DNA from: Lachnospiraceae bacterium
GTDB taxonomy: Bacteria; Bacillota; Clostridia; Lachnospirales; Lachnospiraceae
Reading direction: 5' to 3'
Assembly (NCBI GenBank): GCA_021770785.1
Contig: JAETQH010000012.1
Coordinates: 1-64,000 of the forward strand
Length of the DNA: 64,000 bases
The first letter of the stretch is position 1, and each line of letters starts with the position of its first letter. A program made the translations under genes and the position numbers. Below are positions 36,407-45,592 of the stretch, piece by piece. The notes under the pieces were generated by a model. It saw only the letters and a list, made by a program, of their open reading frames with translations. It was not told the DNA's origin and searched no databases.

Positions 36407-37359
36407 CGGAAGTTACGATTGTGATTCCGAATTATAACGGGAAAGCCTTATTGGAAAACTGCATAAAAACTTTAGAACAGCAGACAGTGACGGATTTTAA
36501 GCTCCTTGTGATTGACAATGGCTCTACCGACGGAAGTACTTCCCTGACATCGGATGTCCTGGATATGGAAATGATTGCTCTGGGGGAAAATACAGGTTTC
36601 TGTAAAGCGGTAAACCTGGGAATAAAAAAGACGAAAACCCCCTTTGTAATCCTTCTCAACAACGATACGGAGGCAGAGCCCCATTTTGTGGAGGAGTTGC
36701 TAAAGGGCATCAAACAGGCGGAGGACATCTTTTCCGGCAGCGCCATGATGCTGGATTTTAAACAGAGAGATATTTTGGACAATGGGGGGGATTTATATAC
36801 GCTTCTTGGCTGGGCGAGGGCCCGGGGAAAAGGAAAACCGGCAGCGTTGTTTGAGGAGGAGGCGGATATTTTTTCTGCCTGTGGCGGGGCGGCGATTTAC
36901 CGCATGGAACTGCTGCGGAAAACCGGGCTTTTCGATGAACGCCATTTTGCTTATTTAGAGGATGTGGATTTGGGATACCGGGCAAAAACGATGGGATACA
37001 GAAACCGTTATTTCCCAAAGGCAAAGGTTTATCATGTGGGGAGTGCCACCACGGGAACCCGTTACAATGAGAAAAAGGTTTATCTTGCCGCAAGAAATTC
37101 CATGTTTGTGGCATACAAAAATATGCCGGGGCCGCAGCGAATTGTAAATGCGCCGTTTTTATTTACCGGAGTGCTGATAAAGTGGCTGTTTTTTTGCCGA
37201 AAGGGCTTTGGGAAGGAGTACCGCATCGGAATAAAAGAGGGCATTGTAGCACGCCACAGTCTAAAGCAGGCGGATTTTGCAGCACAGCCCTCCCGTCGGT
37301 ATGTGAAGCTGGAAATCGAAATGATTTCCAATATTTTTCGAGTTTTAAGGGGAAACTGA
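36403..37359 (+). CDS. Glycosyltransferase family 2
   Basis: The 318-residue GT-A enzyme starts VTIVIPNYNGKALLENCIKT, has the nucleotide-binding IDNGSTDGS and the metal site NNDTEAEP, and the acceptor-side acidic LEDVDLGYR. Length and pattern match rhamnosyl/galactofuranosyltransferase-like GT2 proteins of polysaccharide clusters. It is probably cytosolic and membrane-associated. It is translationally coupled to the zinc-ribbon gene. Confidence 0.92.
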   Translation: MTEVTIVIPNYNGKALLENCIKTLEQQTVTDFKLLVIDNGSTDGSTSLTSDVLDMEMIALGENTGFCKAVNLGIKKTKTPFVILLNNDTEAEPHFVEELLKGIKQAEDIFSGSAMMLDFKQRDILDNGGDLYTLLGWARARGKGKPAALFEEEADIFSACGGAAIYRMELLRKTGLFDERHFAYLEDVDLGYRAKTMGYRNRYFPKAKVYHVGSATTGTRYNEKKVYLAARNSMFVAYKNMPGPQRIVNAPFLFTGVLIKWLFFCRKGFGKEYRIGIKEGIVARHSLKQADFAAQPSRRYVKLEIEMISNIFRVLRGN

Positions 37360-37435
37360 GGGTAGATTTTCTGGAAATCAAAAGAAAAATAAGAAAATAT
37401 TAAGAAATTGTGACAATTGTTTTAAGAAAAAGAAG

Positions 37436-37464
37436 TTGTGCTTTTTGTAAAATTATTGTATCAT
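37436..37464 (+). promoter_or_regulatory. Promoter of the polysaccharide-initiation operon
   Basis: TTGTGC (37436-37441), 17 bases, TATCAT (37459-37464), 43 bases before the next start codon. A perfect AATTGT-G-ACAATT palindrome lies about 20 bases upstream of the -35. Confidence 0.5.
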
Positions 37465-37507
37465 TAGTTTTATATGGAAACTTGAAAAATTGTAGAAGGA
37501 TGACACT

Positions 37508-38926
37508 ATGATAAAAGATAATCAGAAGCACCTTAACAGACTGCATGTGGTAATTGACGCAGGTGTGATTGTAGTGTCCTATATGCTGGCATGGTGGTTG
37601 AAGTTTTCGAGCGGTATTCTGGATTCAGAAGGTGGTGCGCTGTCATTCCGCTATTACATGCAGGCACTGATTATTCTGGTCCCGCTGTTGTTAGTGATAT
37701 ATTATGCTTTTAATTTATACACGCCAAAGCGGGTACAGGGAAGACGGTTGGAGCTGTCCAATATTATCGGGGCCAATACGGTTGGGGCTCTTATTACATT
37801 TACAGGCTTATTCTTTTTGCAGTCCTATGAGGAACAATTTCAGAACTTCTCACGAGAGATGTTCTTTTATTTCTTTGCTATCAATGTACTGTTAGAGGAG
37901 TGTTTCCGGCTGTTGCTGCGCCGCATTTTGCGGGGGATGCGAAAGAATGGCTACAATTTAAAACACATTCTGCTGGTGGGATATTCAAGGGCGGCAGAGC
38001 AGTATATCGACAGAATACAGCAAAATCCACAATGGGGCTATAACGTGCGTGGAATCTTAGATGATAACATTGCCCGTGGGACAACCTACAAGGGCGTCAA
38101 GGTAATTGGAAGCGTGGGGAATTTACTTTACATTCTTCCGGAGAGTAAGCTGGATGAGATTGCTATTACCCTGGGGCTGGAAGAATATTACAAACTGGAA
38201 AAAATCGTAGCAGAGTGTGAGAAGTCCGGGGTCCATACCAAGTTTATCCCCGATTACGGCAATATTATTCCCACAAAGCCTTATACGGAGGATTTGCTGG
38301 GACTTCCGGTCATCAATATCCGTTATGTCCCGTTATCGAATACCTTTAATGCGCTTGTGAAGCGGTGCGTGGATATTGTGGGGTCTATTTTCTGCATTAT
38401 CCTCTTTTCCCCGGTGATGCTTGTGACAGCCATAGCGGTGAAAGTAACGTCAAAGGGACCGTTGATTTTTAAACAGGAGCGGGTAGGTCTGCACAATACG
38501 CCGTTTCATATGTACAAATTCCGCACCATGTATGTGCAGACGGAAGAGGAAGAACGGAAGGGCTGGACCCAGAAGAATGACCCGCGTATTACAAAGGTTG
38601 GAAGAATCTTGCGGAAGACAAGCCTGGATGAATTCCCCCAGTTATTTAATGTATTGAAAGGGGATATGAGTCTGGTGGGACCTAGGCCGGAGCGTCCGCA
38701 GTATGTGGAGAAATTCCGTGAGGAAATTCCCCGTTATATGATTAAGCATCAGGTGAGGCCGGGCATGACCGGCTGGGCACAGGTCAACGGCTATCGTGGG
38801 GATACGTCCATACGAAAGAGGATTGAGCATGATTTGTATTATATTGAAAACTGGACGCTGGGGCTGGATGTGAAAATTCTGTTCCTCACCATTTTCAAAG
38901 GTTTTATAAATAAAAATGCGTATTAG
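37508..38926 (+). CDS. Polyprenyl-phosphate sugar-1-phosphate transferase (WcaJ/CpsE-type)
   Basis: The 472-residue enzyme starts polysaccharide synthesis by moving a sugar-1-phosphate, typically glucose or galactose, from UDP to undecaprenyl phosphate. It has four N-terminal helices (about 12-130), a Rossmann-like middle domain (HILLVGYSRAAEQYIDRIQQ), a further helix near 290-312 and the catalytic bacterial sugar-transferase domain: KFRTMYVQ, DPRITKVGRILRKTSLDE, LFNVLKGDMSLVGPRPERP, RPGMTGWAQVNGYRG. It heads a group with an LCP protein and glycosyltransferases. Confidence 0.94.
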   Translation: MIKDNQKHLNRLHVVIDAGVIVVSYMLAWWLKFSSGILDSEGGALSFRYYMQALIILVPLLLVIYYAFNLYTPKRVQGRRLELSNIIGANTVGALITFTGLFFLQSYEEQFQNFSREMFFYFFAINVLLEECFRLLLRRILRGMRKNGYNLKHILLVGYSRAAEQYIDRIQQNPQWGYNVRGILDDNIARGTTYKGVKVIGSVGNLLYILPESKLDEIAITLGLEEYYKLEKIVAECEKSGVHTKFIPDYGNIIPTKPYTEDLLGLPVINIRYVPLSNTFNALVKRCVDIVGSIFCIILFSPVMLVTAIAVKVTSKGPLIFKQERVGLHNTPFHMYKFRTMYVQTEEEERKGWTQKNDPRITKVGRILRKTSLDEFPQLFNVLKGDMSLVGPRPERPQYVEKFREEIPRYMIKHQVRPGMTGWAQVNGYRGDTSIRKRIEHDLYYIENWTLGLDVKILFLTIFKGFINKNAY

Positions 38927-38937
38927 GAGAAAAGTTT

Positions 38938-40059
38938 ATGAGTAAAGCAGAACAGGGAAAAACAAGATCAGGACAGGGGGCAGCAGGAAAGCGGACTTCC
39001 GCCCGGAAAAAGAAGAAACAGCAGAAGAAAGTGCTGATTGTTGTCATTGAAATTCTCGTATTACTGATTTTGGCAGCGGTATTGTTTGTGGTGGTTAAGT
39101 TTTCCAAGATTGACAAGGATACAACCTTTGACGAGGGGAAAGTGGAAGTGAATGAGGGTATCTCAGAAGAGGCGCAGGAGATTATGAAGGGATACACCAC
39201 TGTCGCATTATTCGGTCTTGATAACCGTTCCAACGGAAATCTTTCGAAAGGTAACAGTGACGTTATCATTATTGTCAGTATCAACAATGATACCCACGAA
39301 GTAAAGATGTCCTCCATCTACCGTGACAGCTATTTAGATATCGGCGGAGGAACCTTTAAGAAATGTAATGCGGCTTACGCCGCAGGCGGGCCGGAACAGG
39401 CAATTACCATGCTGAATAAAAATTTAGACCTTGATATTACAGATTATGTGACGGTTGATTTTAACGCTGTGGTAGAGTGCGTGGATTTGTTGGGAGGCGT
39501 TGTTATTCCCGAAGTGACAGACGACGAAGCAGTGCTGATGTATGGATACATGGATGAAATCAACAGGCTGACAAAGCACAACTCCAAGTATTTAACCGGT
39601 GGCGGAACCAACGTAACTATGGACGGTGTGCAGGCATGTGCTTATGCCCGTATCCGTTATACGGCGGGAGATGACTATAGACGTACAGAGCGTCAGAGAA
39701 CCGTCATTGCCGCTATGATTGAAAAAGCACAGAAATCCAATTTAAAGACCATCAACAGTTTAATTGATGCGCTGTTTGGGGATATTAAGACCAGCTACAC
39801 CAATACGGATTTGATTGCGTTGGCGGCACAGGTATTCAATTATAAACTAGGAGAAACGACAGGTTTCCCCTTTGAGAAGAATACCAAAAAACTTGGCTCT
39901 AAGGGTGACTGCGTCATCCCCTGTGATTTGGAATCCAATGTAACGCAGCTCCACGCATTCTTGTATGATGATACGGCATATGAACCCACTGATGCAGTGA
40001 AGAGTAAGAGTGCACAGATTATCAGCGACACCGGCTATGGTAAGGGAGATGGATTTTAA
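38938..40059 (+). CDS. LytR-CpsA-Psr (LCP) family cell-wall glycopolymer ligase
   Basis: The 373-residue protein has a basic cytosolic start, one membrane helix (about 33-58) and an extracellular LCP domain: ALFGLDNRSNGNLSKGNSDVIII, SSIYRDSYLDI with the conserved Arg, an NAAYAAGGPEQAI stretch and YARIRYTAGDDYRRTERQR with the Arg cluster that holds pyrophosphate. LCP proteins attach lipid-linked polysaccharide or teichoic acid to peptidoglycan. The genomic position among surface-glycan genes fits that role. Confidence 0.95.
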   Translation: MSKAEQGKTRSGQGAAGKRTSARKKKKQQKKVLIVVIEILVLLILAAVLFVVVKFSKIDKDTTFDEGKVEVNEGISEEAQEIMKGYTTVALFGLDNRSNGNLSKGNSDVIIIVSINNDTHEVKMSSIYRDSYLDIGGGTFKKCNAAYAAGGPEQAITMLNKNLDLDITDYVTVDFNAVVECVDLLGGVVIPEVTDDEAVLMYGYMDEINRLTKHNSKYLTGGGTNVTMDGVQACAYARIRYTAGDDYRRTERQRTVIAAMIEKAQKSNLKTINSLIDALFGDIKTSYTNTDLIALAAQVFNYKLGETTGFPFEKNTKKLGSKGDCVIPCDLESNVTQLHAFLYDDTAYEPTDAVKSKSAQIISDTGYGKGDGF

Positions 40060-41013
40060 ATGAAAGTTGATGTAATCATTCCAACTTATAAACCGAACGA
40101 TACCTTTTGTCTGCTTCTGCAAAAACTGCAGGAGCAGACCTTTCTTATTCATAGGGTACTTATTTTAAATACGGAGGAGAGTCTCTGGAAGGAAGCGGAA
40201 AAACAATATGGAGTTGGCAGATATTTAGCGAAGCTTCCCTGCCCCTATGAGCTTTACCATATTTCAAAAGAGGAATTTGACCATGGCGGAACCAGACTTT
40301 TCGGAGCGGGAAAGTCCGAGGCAGATGTCCTTTTGTTTATGACCCAGGACGCAGTTCCGGCAGATAAATTTCTGGTGGAGAAACTGGCACAGGGTTTAGA
40401 GGAAGAGGGGACGGCGGCGGCGTATGCCAGACAGCTTCCAAAGGAGGACTGCTCTATTGTGGAACGCTATACCAGGCAGTTTAACTATCCCGAAGTCAGC
40501 AGAAGAAAAGGAAAAGAGGATATTTCCGCTCTGGGAATAAAGACATTTTTCTGCTCCGATGTCTGTGCGGCGTACAGGCGCAGTATTTTTGAATCGCTGG
40601 GAGGTTTTGAAAACCCGGTGATTTTTAATGAGGATATGTTTTTTGCGGCAAAGGCAATACAGGCGGGTTACTATGTGTACTATGCGGCGGAGGCGAAGGT
40701 GGTTCATTCCCACAATTATACCATGGGGCAGCAGTTTCACCGGAATTTCGATTTGGCAGTGTCACAAAAGCAGCACCCGGAGATTTTTGAGGCGGTCAGC
40801 TCTGAGGCGGAGGGCATGAGGCTGGTGATAAGCACGGTAAAATATCTGTTCCGCATCGGAAAGCCCCATCTGATAGTTCAGTTGGGAATGCAGTGTGTGG
40901 GGAAATATGCCGGATATTTCATGGGAAAACGCTATCAGAAGCTGAGCAGAAAAAAGATTTTACGTTACACGATGAACCGGGAGTACTGGGCGAAACTTTG
41001 GGGAACAATGTAG
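40060..41013 (+). CDS. Glycosyltransferase family 2 (rhamnosyltransferase-like)
   Basis: The 317-residue enzyme begins on the base after the LCP stop codon. It has the start VDVIIPTYKPNDTF, the segment FDHGGTRLFGAGKSEADVLLFMTQDAVP with the metal-binding Asp, and FNEDMFFAAKAI, as in rhamnosyltransferase-type GT2 proteins that act on surface polysaccharide. It is cytosolic, with a basic C-terminus that may touch the membrane. Confidence 0.9.
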   Translation: MKVDVIIPTYKPNDTFCLLLQKLQEQTFLIHRVLILNTEESLWKEAEKQYGVGRYLAKLPCPYELYHISKEEFDHGGTRLFGAGKSEADVLLFMTQDAVPADKFLVEKLAQGLEEEGTAAAYARQLPKEDCSIVERYTRQFNYPEVSRRKGKEDISALGIKTFFCSDVCAAYRRSIFESLGGFENPVIFNEDMFFAAKAIQAGYYVYYAAEAKVVHSHNYTMGQQFHRNFDLAVSQKQHPEIFEAVSSEAEGMRLVISTVKYLFRIGKPHLIVQLGMQCVGKYAGYFMGKRYQKLSRKKILRYTMNREYWAKLWGTM

Positions 41014-41038
41014 GTTATCGGAAAGGTAAAAACGTGGT

Positions 41039-42445
41039 ATGGAAAAAAAGCAGAAAAGCAGGTTATTTTGGACATTGATGTTTATCGGGGCGCTCCTGAT
41101 TCTCTCGAGAATCGGGTACTCGGATGGCGACGATGTCTTTTTTTATCAGAATTCCCGCAGCATGGGATTCTTTGAATATTTAGGCTGGCGCTATGAAACC
41201 TGGGTAGGAAGAATGGCAGGAGAGGCAATGGTATATCTGGTTTTCCGGCACAATATCTGGTTCTGGAGGATTGTCAATGCCCTAATGCTGGTTTTATTAC
41301 CCATGGGGCTTATCAGACTTGCCGAAAAGGCGGCGCGGCTGCCGGAGGGAGGAATCACCCGCTGGTATGAGAGGATTCCGGTGAATCGGGAGGCAGGCTT
41401 TGAGTTTTCTGTGGCAGTGGCGGCGGTGATGGGATATTTTCTGATGGCGGCCACTACCTTAGGCTATGCGGCGGTGTGGATGAACGGATCTATTTTTTAT
41501 ACCTGGTCCTTTACCTGCGGTACCTGGGCAATGATGCCTCTGGCGGATTTGGTTTTTCATACCGGAAAATTCCGCAGAAGGCAGCTTTTTTACTCCATTC
41601 CCTGTGCCATTATTGCCAGCATGTCCATTGAGCAGATGGCGGCGGTGCTTTTGGCGTTTGAGGTGTTAGGGGTGCTGTTTCTCTTCTGGAAGGAAAGAAA
41701 AATTCCCTGGGAGCTGCTGCTGCAGACGGCGGTGACGATGGCAGCCTTTGGCGTATTGTTTTTGGCACCGGGAAATGAGCTGCGGGTAGCGTCTGAGGTT
41801 ACGAACTGGATGCCACGGTATAACGACTTGACGGTGGGAGAGCACCTGTTTATTACCGTACAGTGGCTTCTGTCCTCCTTTGCCAATGAAAATAAGCTGT
41901 TTTTATGCGCTATATGGGTCATGGGACTTCTGCTGCTGTTGCAGCAGAAGGATAAGAAAGGGCAGGATTTTGTCTGGATGGCTGCGGCAGGGATTTTTAC
42001 GGCTGCTGCTCTTCTGCCCTTTGCCGGGGTGACGGTATTATCGGATATGGGAATGGATATCGGGGATATTATGCTTCCGGTAGAGCAGGTTCCTGCGGTA
42101 TCGGATTTGACAGGGCAGAATGTGGCTGCATTGGTCTGGTGGACGGCGGCAGCATTGTTTACCTTTGGTTATCTGTGGAAGGTGTCAGGCTTTCAGGTGA
42201 CGCTGCTCCTTGCCTATCTTGCCGGGATAGCCAGTGAGGCGATTTTATACTGTTCCCCCACCATGTATGCATCCGGGGCGAGGGTGTACTATCTGACGGA
42301 TTTACTGTATCTTTTTGTGATACTGACCCTTTCTTTAGAACTCCGTGACAGGCGGTGGAGAATCGGCTATTCTGCAGGGCTGGTGTGCGCAGGGGCAGTC
42401 CATTTTGTGTTCCAGCTCCGTATCTTTGCCATGTGGCTGTGGTAG
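41039..42445 (+). CDS. Multispanning membrane protein, DUF6056/glycosyltransferase-C-like
   Basis: The 468-residue protein has about ten to twelve hydrophobic segments. The first extracellular loop has YSDGDDVFFYQ, an Asp-rich motif in the place used by GT-C enzymes, followed by WRYETWVGRMAGEAMVY, which resembles the DUF6056 family found in polysaccharide clusters. It may glycosylate a lipid-linked glycan on the outer face. The family call is from memory of the pattern. Confidence 0.7.
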   Translation: MEKKQKSRLFWTLMFIGALLILSRIGYSDGDDVFFYQNSRSMGFFEYLGWRYETWVGRMAGEAMVYLVFRHNIWFWRIVNALMLVLLPMGLIRLAEKAARLPEGGITRWYERIPVNREAGFEFSVAVAAVMGYFLMAATTLGYAAVWMNGSIFYTWSFTCGTWAMMPLADLVFHTGKFRRRQLFYSIPCAIIASMSIEQMAAVLLAFEVLGVLFLFWKERKIPWELLLQTAVTMAAFGVLFLAPGNELRVASEVTNWMPRYNDLTVGEHLFITVQWLLSSFANENKLFLCAIWVMGLLLLLQQKDKKGQDFVWMAAAGIFTAAALLPFAGVTVLSDMGMDIGDIMLPVEQVPAVSDLTGQNVAALVWWTAAALFTFGYLWKVSGFQVTLLLAYLAGIASEAILYCSPTMYASGARVYYLTDLLYLFVILTLSLELRDRRWRIGYSAGLVCAGAVHFVFQLRIFAMWLW

Positions 42446-42610
42446 AAAACATAAAGTTTTGATATTTCCGTCACAAATCGAACACAAATAAAAAGTACAC
42501 TAATACCTGTAAGAAGGAACGGGAAGTTCCCGGAAAACGTAGAACCTTAAAATGCCAATTACGAAACGGGAAGATCCCAGAAAACATAAAGTTTTAAAAT
42601 GCCAGTCACG
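42444..42610 (+). repeat. Diverged intergenic repeats before htrA
   Basis: A unit of about 43 bases occurs at 42521-42563 and 42568-42610 (period 47), each opening with a small palindrome (GGGAAGTTCCC or GGGAAGATCCC) and ending AAAATGCCA-TTAC/GTCAC. A third partial copy lacking the palindrome is at 42444-42474, beginning just before the stop codon of the preceding gene. They are likely structured leader elements or a decayed repeat family. Confidence 0.7.
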
Positions 42611-42627
42611 GAAGGAGAAATGAGTAT

Positions 42628-44166
42628 ATGGATAACCAGTATAATAACAATTCAAATGAAAATCACAATAACAGTCAGAACAGAGACAGATTTTATTCTT
42701 ATAACCAGCCGGATACCACAGGAAATACTTATCAGAATAACGGATATCAGAATGGAGTCTACCAGAATGGAAGTTACCAGAACGGAACCTATCAGGGCGG
42801 CACGGCGAACGGATACCAGAATGGAAATTACCAGAACGGAACTTATCAGAATACCGGAGCTTACCAGAATACCGGAGCTTACCAGAATACTGGAGCTTAC
42901 CAGAACACGGCTTATCAGAAACCTCCGAAGAAAGAAAAGAAAAAACGGGAAAGAAAGCCCGGCGGCTTCGGCGTAAAGCTGGCGAAATGTGCAGCCTTGG
43001 CATTGGTGTTCGGCCTGGTGTCAGGCGTGGTTTTTGAGGGTGTGCATTATGCCTCCGGGGAACTGTTGGACAACGGCAGCGTTTCTTCTGACGCCTCCGG
43101 CAGTGTTTTAACCCAGAATGACGGGGATGACAGTGTGAAGACCACGGCGACCTCTTCCACCTATGTGGCGATGGATGTCTCCGATATTGTGGAGGAAACT
43201 ATGCCTTCCATTGTGGCAATCACCAATGTCAGCCAGACAGAGTATCAGAGCTTCTGGGGCGGAATGCCGCAGACTTATGAGAGCACCAGCTGCGGTTCCG
43301 GTATCATTGTGGGACAGGATGACAACAACCTCTATATAGCCACAAATAATCATGTGGTGGAGGGAGCTACCAGCCTGACTGTAACCTTCAGTGACAACTC
43401 TACCGTCAGCGCAGAGGTGAAAGGAACAGACCCTTCTACCGATTTGGCAGTGGTGAAAGTGGACCGCGGCAGTGTGGAAGGGGAGACGATGAACAGTATT
43501 AAGGTGGCAACGCTGGGGAACTCCGATAGCTTACGGGTAGGGGAGGCAAGCATTGCCATCGGTAACGCCTTAGGCTATGGACAGTCCGTTACCACCGGAT
43601 GTATCAGTGCACTAGACCGTGAGGTGATTGTTTCTGATAGCGGCAGCAATACCAACTATACGGCAGAATTAATTCAGACGGATGCGGCAATTAACCCCGG
43701 CAACAGCGGCGGCGCACTTTTGAACGCAGTGGGAGAGGTGATTGGTATTAACTCTGTAAAATATTCGGATACGGATGTGGAGGGTATCGGCTATGCAATT
43801 CCCATCAGTACCGCAGCTCCGATTATCGAGGATTTGATTACCAAGGAGAAAGTAGACCAGTCTGAGAGTGCATATCTTGGAATTGCAGGCGTGGACGTTA
43901 CCAGCGACGTGTCTAAGACCTACAACATGCCAGCAGGCGTTTATGTGGCACAGGTAACAGAGGGAACTGCGGCAGAGCAGGCAGGTATTTTAAAGGGAGA
44001 TATCATCACCACCTTTGACGGAAAAGAAATCGGTTCCATGGAAGAACTTTCCAACCGGTTACAGTACTATAAAGCGGGAACCACAGTGGATGTGACCGTC
44101 CAGAGGGTAGCCAACGGAGAGTATGTGGAACAGGTGATTTCCGTAACTCTTGGAAAAAAGATATAA
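42628..44166 (+). CDS. htrA: HtrA/DegP-like membrane serine protease with Asn/Gln/Tyr-rich cytosolic tail
   Basis: The 512-residue protein has an N-terminal cytosolic region of YQN-G/T repeats (about residues 30-92, including three tandem NTGAYQ units), a basic stretch, one membrane helix (about 112-135), a trypsin-like protease domain and a PDZ domain (about 410-505). Catalytic triad: His in ATNNHVVEG, Asp in STDLAVVKV, Ser in NPGNSGGALL. It would degrade or fold-check proteins outside the membrane. The repeat tail is long for the family. A terminator follows. Confidence 0.93.
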   Translation: MDNQYNNNSNENHNNSQNRDRFYSYNQPDTTGNTYQNNGYQNGVYQNGSYQNGTYQGGTANGYQNGNYQNGTYQNTGAYQNTGAYQNTGAYQNTAYQKPPKKEKKKRERKPGGFGVKLAKCAALALVFGLVSGVVFEGVHYASGELLDNGSVSSDASGSVLTQNDGDDSVKTTATSSTYVAMDVSDIVEETMPSIVAITNVSQTEYQSFWGGMPQTYESTSCGSGIIVGQDDNNLYIATNNHVVEGATSLTVTFSDNSTVSAEVKGTDPSTDLAVVKVDRGSVEGETMNSIKVATLGNSDSLRVGEASIAIGNALGYGQSVTTGCISALDREVIVSDSGSNTNYTAELIQTDAAINPGNSGGALLNAVGEVIGINSVKYSDTDVEGIGYAIPISTAAPIIEDLITKEKVDQSESAYLGIAGVDVTSDVSKTYNMPAGVYVAQVTEGTAAEQAGILKGDIITTFDGKEIGSMEELSNRLQYYKAGTTVDVTVQRVANGEYVEQVISVTLGKKI

Positions 44167-44212
44167 AATTTTAAAGCGGCCCCAGAGATAGAAAAAGGAA
44201 TAAGACAATAGG

Positions 44213-44254
44213 AATACCCGGCGGAGCCAAGTGCTCATCGCCGGGTATTGTTTT
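44213..44254. terminator. Terminator between htrA and the GH13 gene
   Basis: AATACCCGGCG (44213-44223) pairs with CGCCGGGTATT (44239-44249) and is followed by GTTTT. It serves htrA and probably the converging GH13 gene. Confidence 0.85.
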
Positions 44255-44267
44255 GAAAAATAATAAA

Positions 44268-45578
44268 TTATTTTTCCATCTTCCAGAATGCTGCCGAGTA
44301 CGGAGGAAGCTCGCTACCTCCGCCAAAATCATGGGGCCTATCGGTAATCAAATCCTGCGCCATGCCGCAGCCTGCGTCAAAGTGGGCGGTATAAGGAGCT
44401 TCGTCGGCATTGATAGCCACAAGGACGCGCTCGTGTTCGCTTTTTCGCTCGAAAATGCACTGCTTGTTGGTGAGGACGATGGAGCGGAAATCACCGTAAT
44501 TTAAGGCTTCGGAAGATTTTTTCGCCTCTGAGAGACGGCTGATGAAATCTGTCAGCTCATTCCATTCCGGTTCTTCAAAGCTTGCGCGCAGAGCCGGGTC
44601 GCCTTCTTCCTTGCGGGCTTTGGTACCCCATTCGCTGCCGTAGTAAACACAGGGGATACCCGGCATACCGAAGGCAAGGGCGTAGATAAGGGGTAGATGC
44701 TTCTCGTTCTGCAGCAGACTGGCAATCCGGCTCACATCATGGTTATCCACGAAGGAGAGCAGATGCTTTCCCTTGTAGAGAGTCCAGTTTTCCGGGCCGA
44801 ACTGGCGGAGCAGAGAATGATTGATTTCAAACATATTCATGCTGTTAAAGCTGGAGTGAAGCCCCTTGTAGCACTCGTAGTTGGTGACGGAGTGAAGCAT
44901 GGAGTCATTCATAATCTGGTTGTAGTCGCCGTGGAGGGTTTCTCCCACCAGAAAAAAGTCCGGCTTTAAGCTGTCGCAGTAGGAGCGCAGCCGGCGCATG
45001 AAATCATGGTCAAGGCAGTAGGCAACGTCAAGGCGCAGGCCGTCGATGTCAAATTCCTCCACCCAGCCTTTGATGGCGGAGAAGATGTGTTGTACCACGT
45101 CCTCGTTGCGGAGATTGATTTTTACTAAATCATAGTTGCCTTCCCAGCCCTCGTACCATAAGCCGTCGTTGTAATTGGAATTGCCGTCAAAATTTACGAA
45201 AAACCAGTCTTTATAGGGAGAATCCCATTTTTTCTCAAGTACGTCCTGAAATGCCCAGAAGCCCCGTCCCACATGGTTAAACACACCGTCTAATACGACC
45301 TTGATATCTTCCTTGTGGAGATTTTCGCAGACCTCCTTAAAATCTTCATTGGTGCCCAGACGGGTATCAATTTTTGTGTAGTCCCTGGTGTTGTAGCCAT
45401 GGGTGTCGGATTCAAACACCGGAGAAAAATAGATGGCGTTAGCTCCTAATTTTTTGATATGGGGAATCCAGTCGTTCACCTTTGTGATACGGTGCTCTAA
45501 GACACCGTCGTTTTCAAAGGGTGCTCCGCAGAACCCCAGGGGATAAATCTGATAAAATACACTTTCGTAAGCCCACAT
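44268..45578 (-). CDS. Cytosolic GH13 alpha-glucan hydrolase (amylase/cyclomaltodextrinase-like)
   Basis: The 436-residue protein lacks a signal peptide. The GH13 barrel shows region I DGVFNHVGRGF, region II GLRLDVAYCLD (nucleophile Asp), region III LVGETLHGDY (acid/base Glu) and region IV FVDNHDVSR. The start VFYQIYPLGF and the short C-terminal beta domain suggest a maltodextrin- or cyclodextrin-degrading enzyme acting on imported sugars. It lies 14 bases downstream of proC on the same strand, an unusual pairing that may be mere co-transcription. Confidence 0.92.
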   Translation of the reverse strand: MWAYESVFYQIYPLGFCGAPFENDGVLEHRITKVNDWIPHIKKLGANAIYFSPVFESDTHGYNTRDYTKIDTRLGTNEDFKEVCENLHKEDIKVVLDGVFNHVGRGFWAFQDVLEKKWDSPYKDWFFVNFDGNSNYNDGLWYEGWEGNYDLVKINLRNEDVVQHIFSAIKGWVEEFDIDGLRLDVAYCLDHDFMRRLRSYCDSLKPDFFLVGETLHGDYNQIMNDSMLHSVTNYECYKGLHSSFNSMNMFEINHSLLRQFGPENWTLYKGKHLLSFVDNHDVSRIASLLQNEKHLPLIYALAFGMPGIPCVYYGSEWGTKARKEEGDPALRASFEEPEWNELTDFISRLSEAKKSSEALNYGDFRSIVLTNKQCIFERKSEHERVLVAINADEAPYTAHFDAGCGMAQDLITDRPHDFGGGSELPPYSAAFWKMEK

Positions 45579-45592
45579 AAATAAGTAACCTC

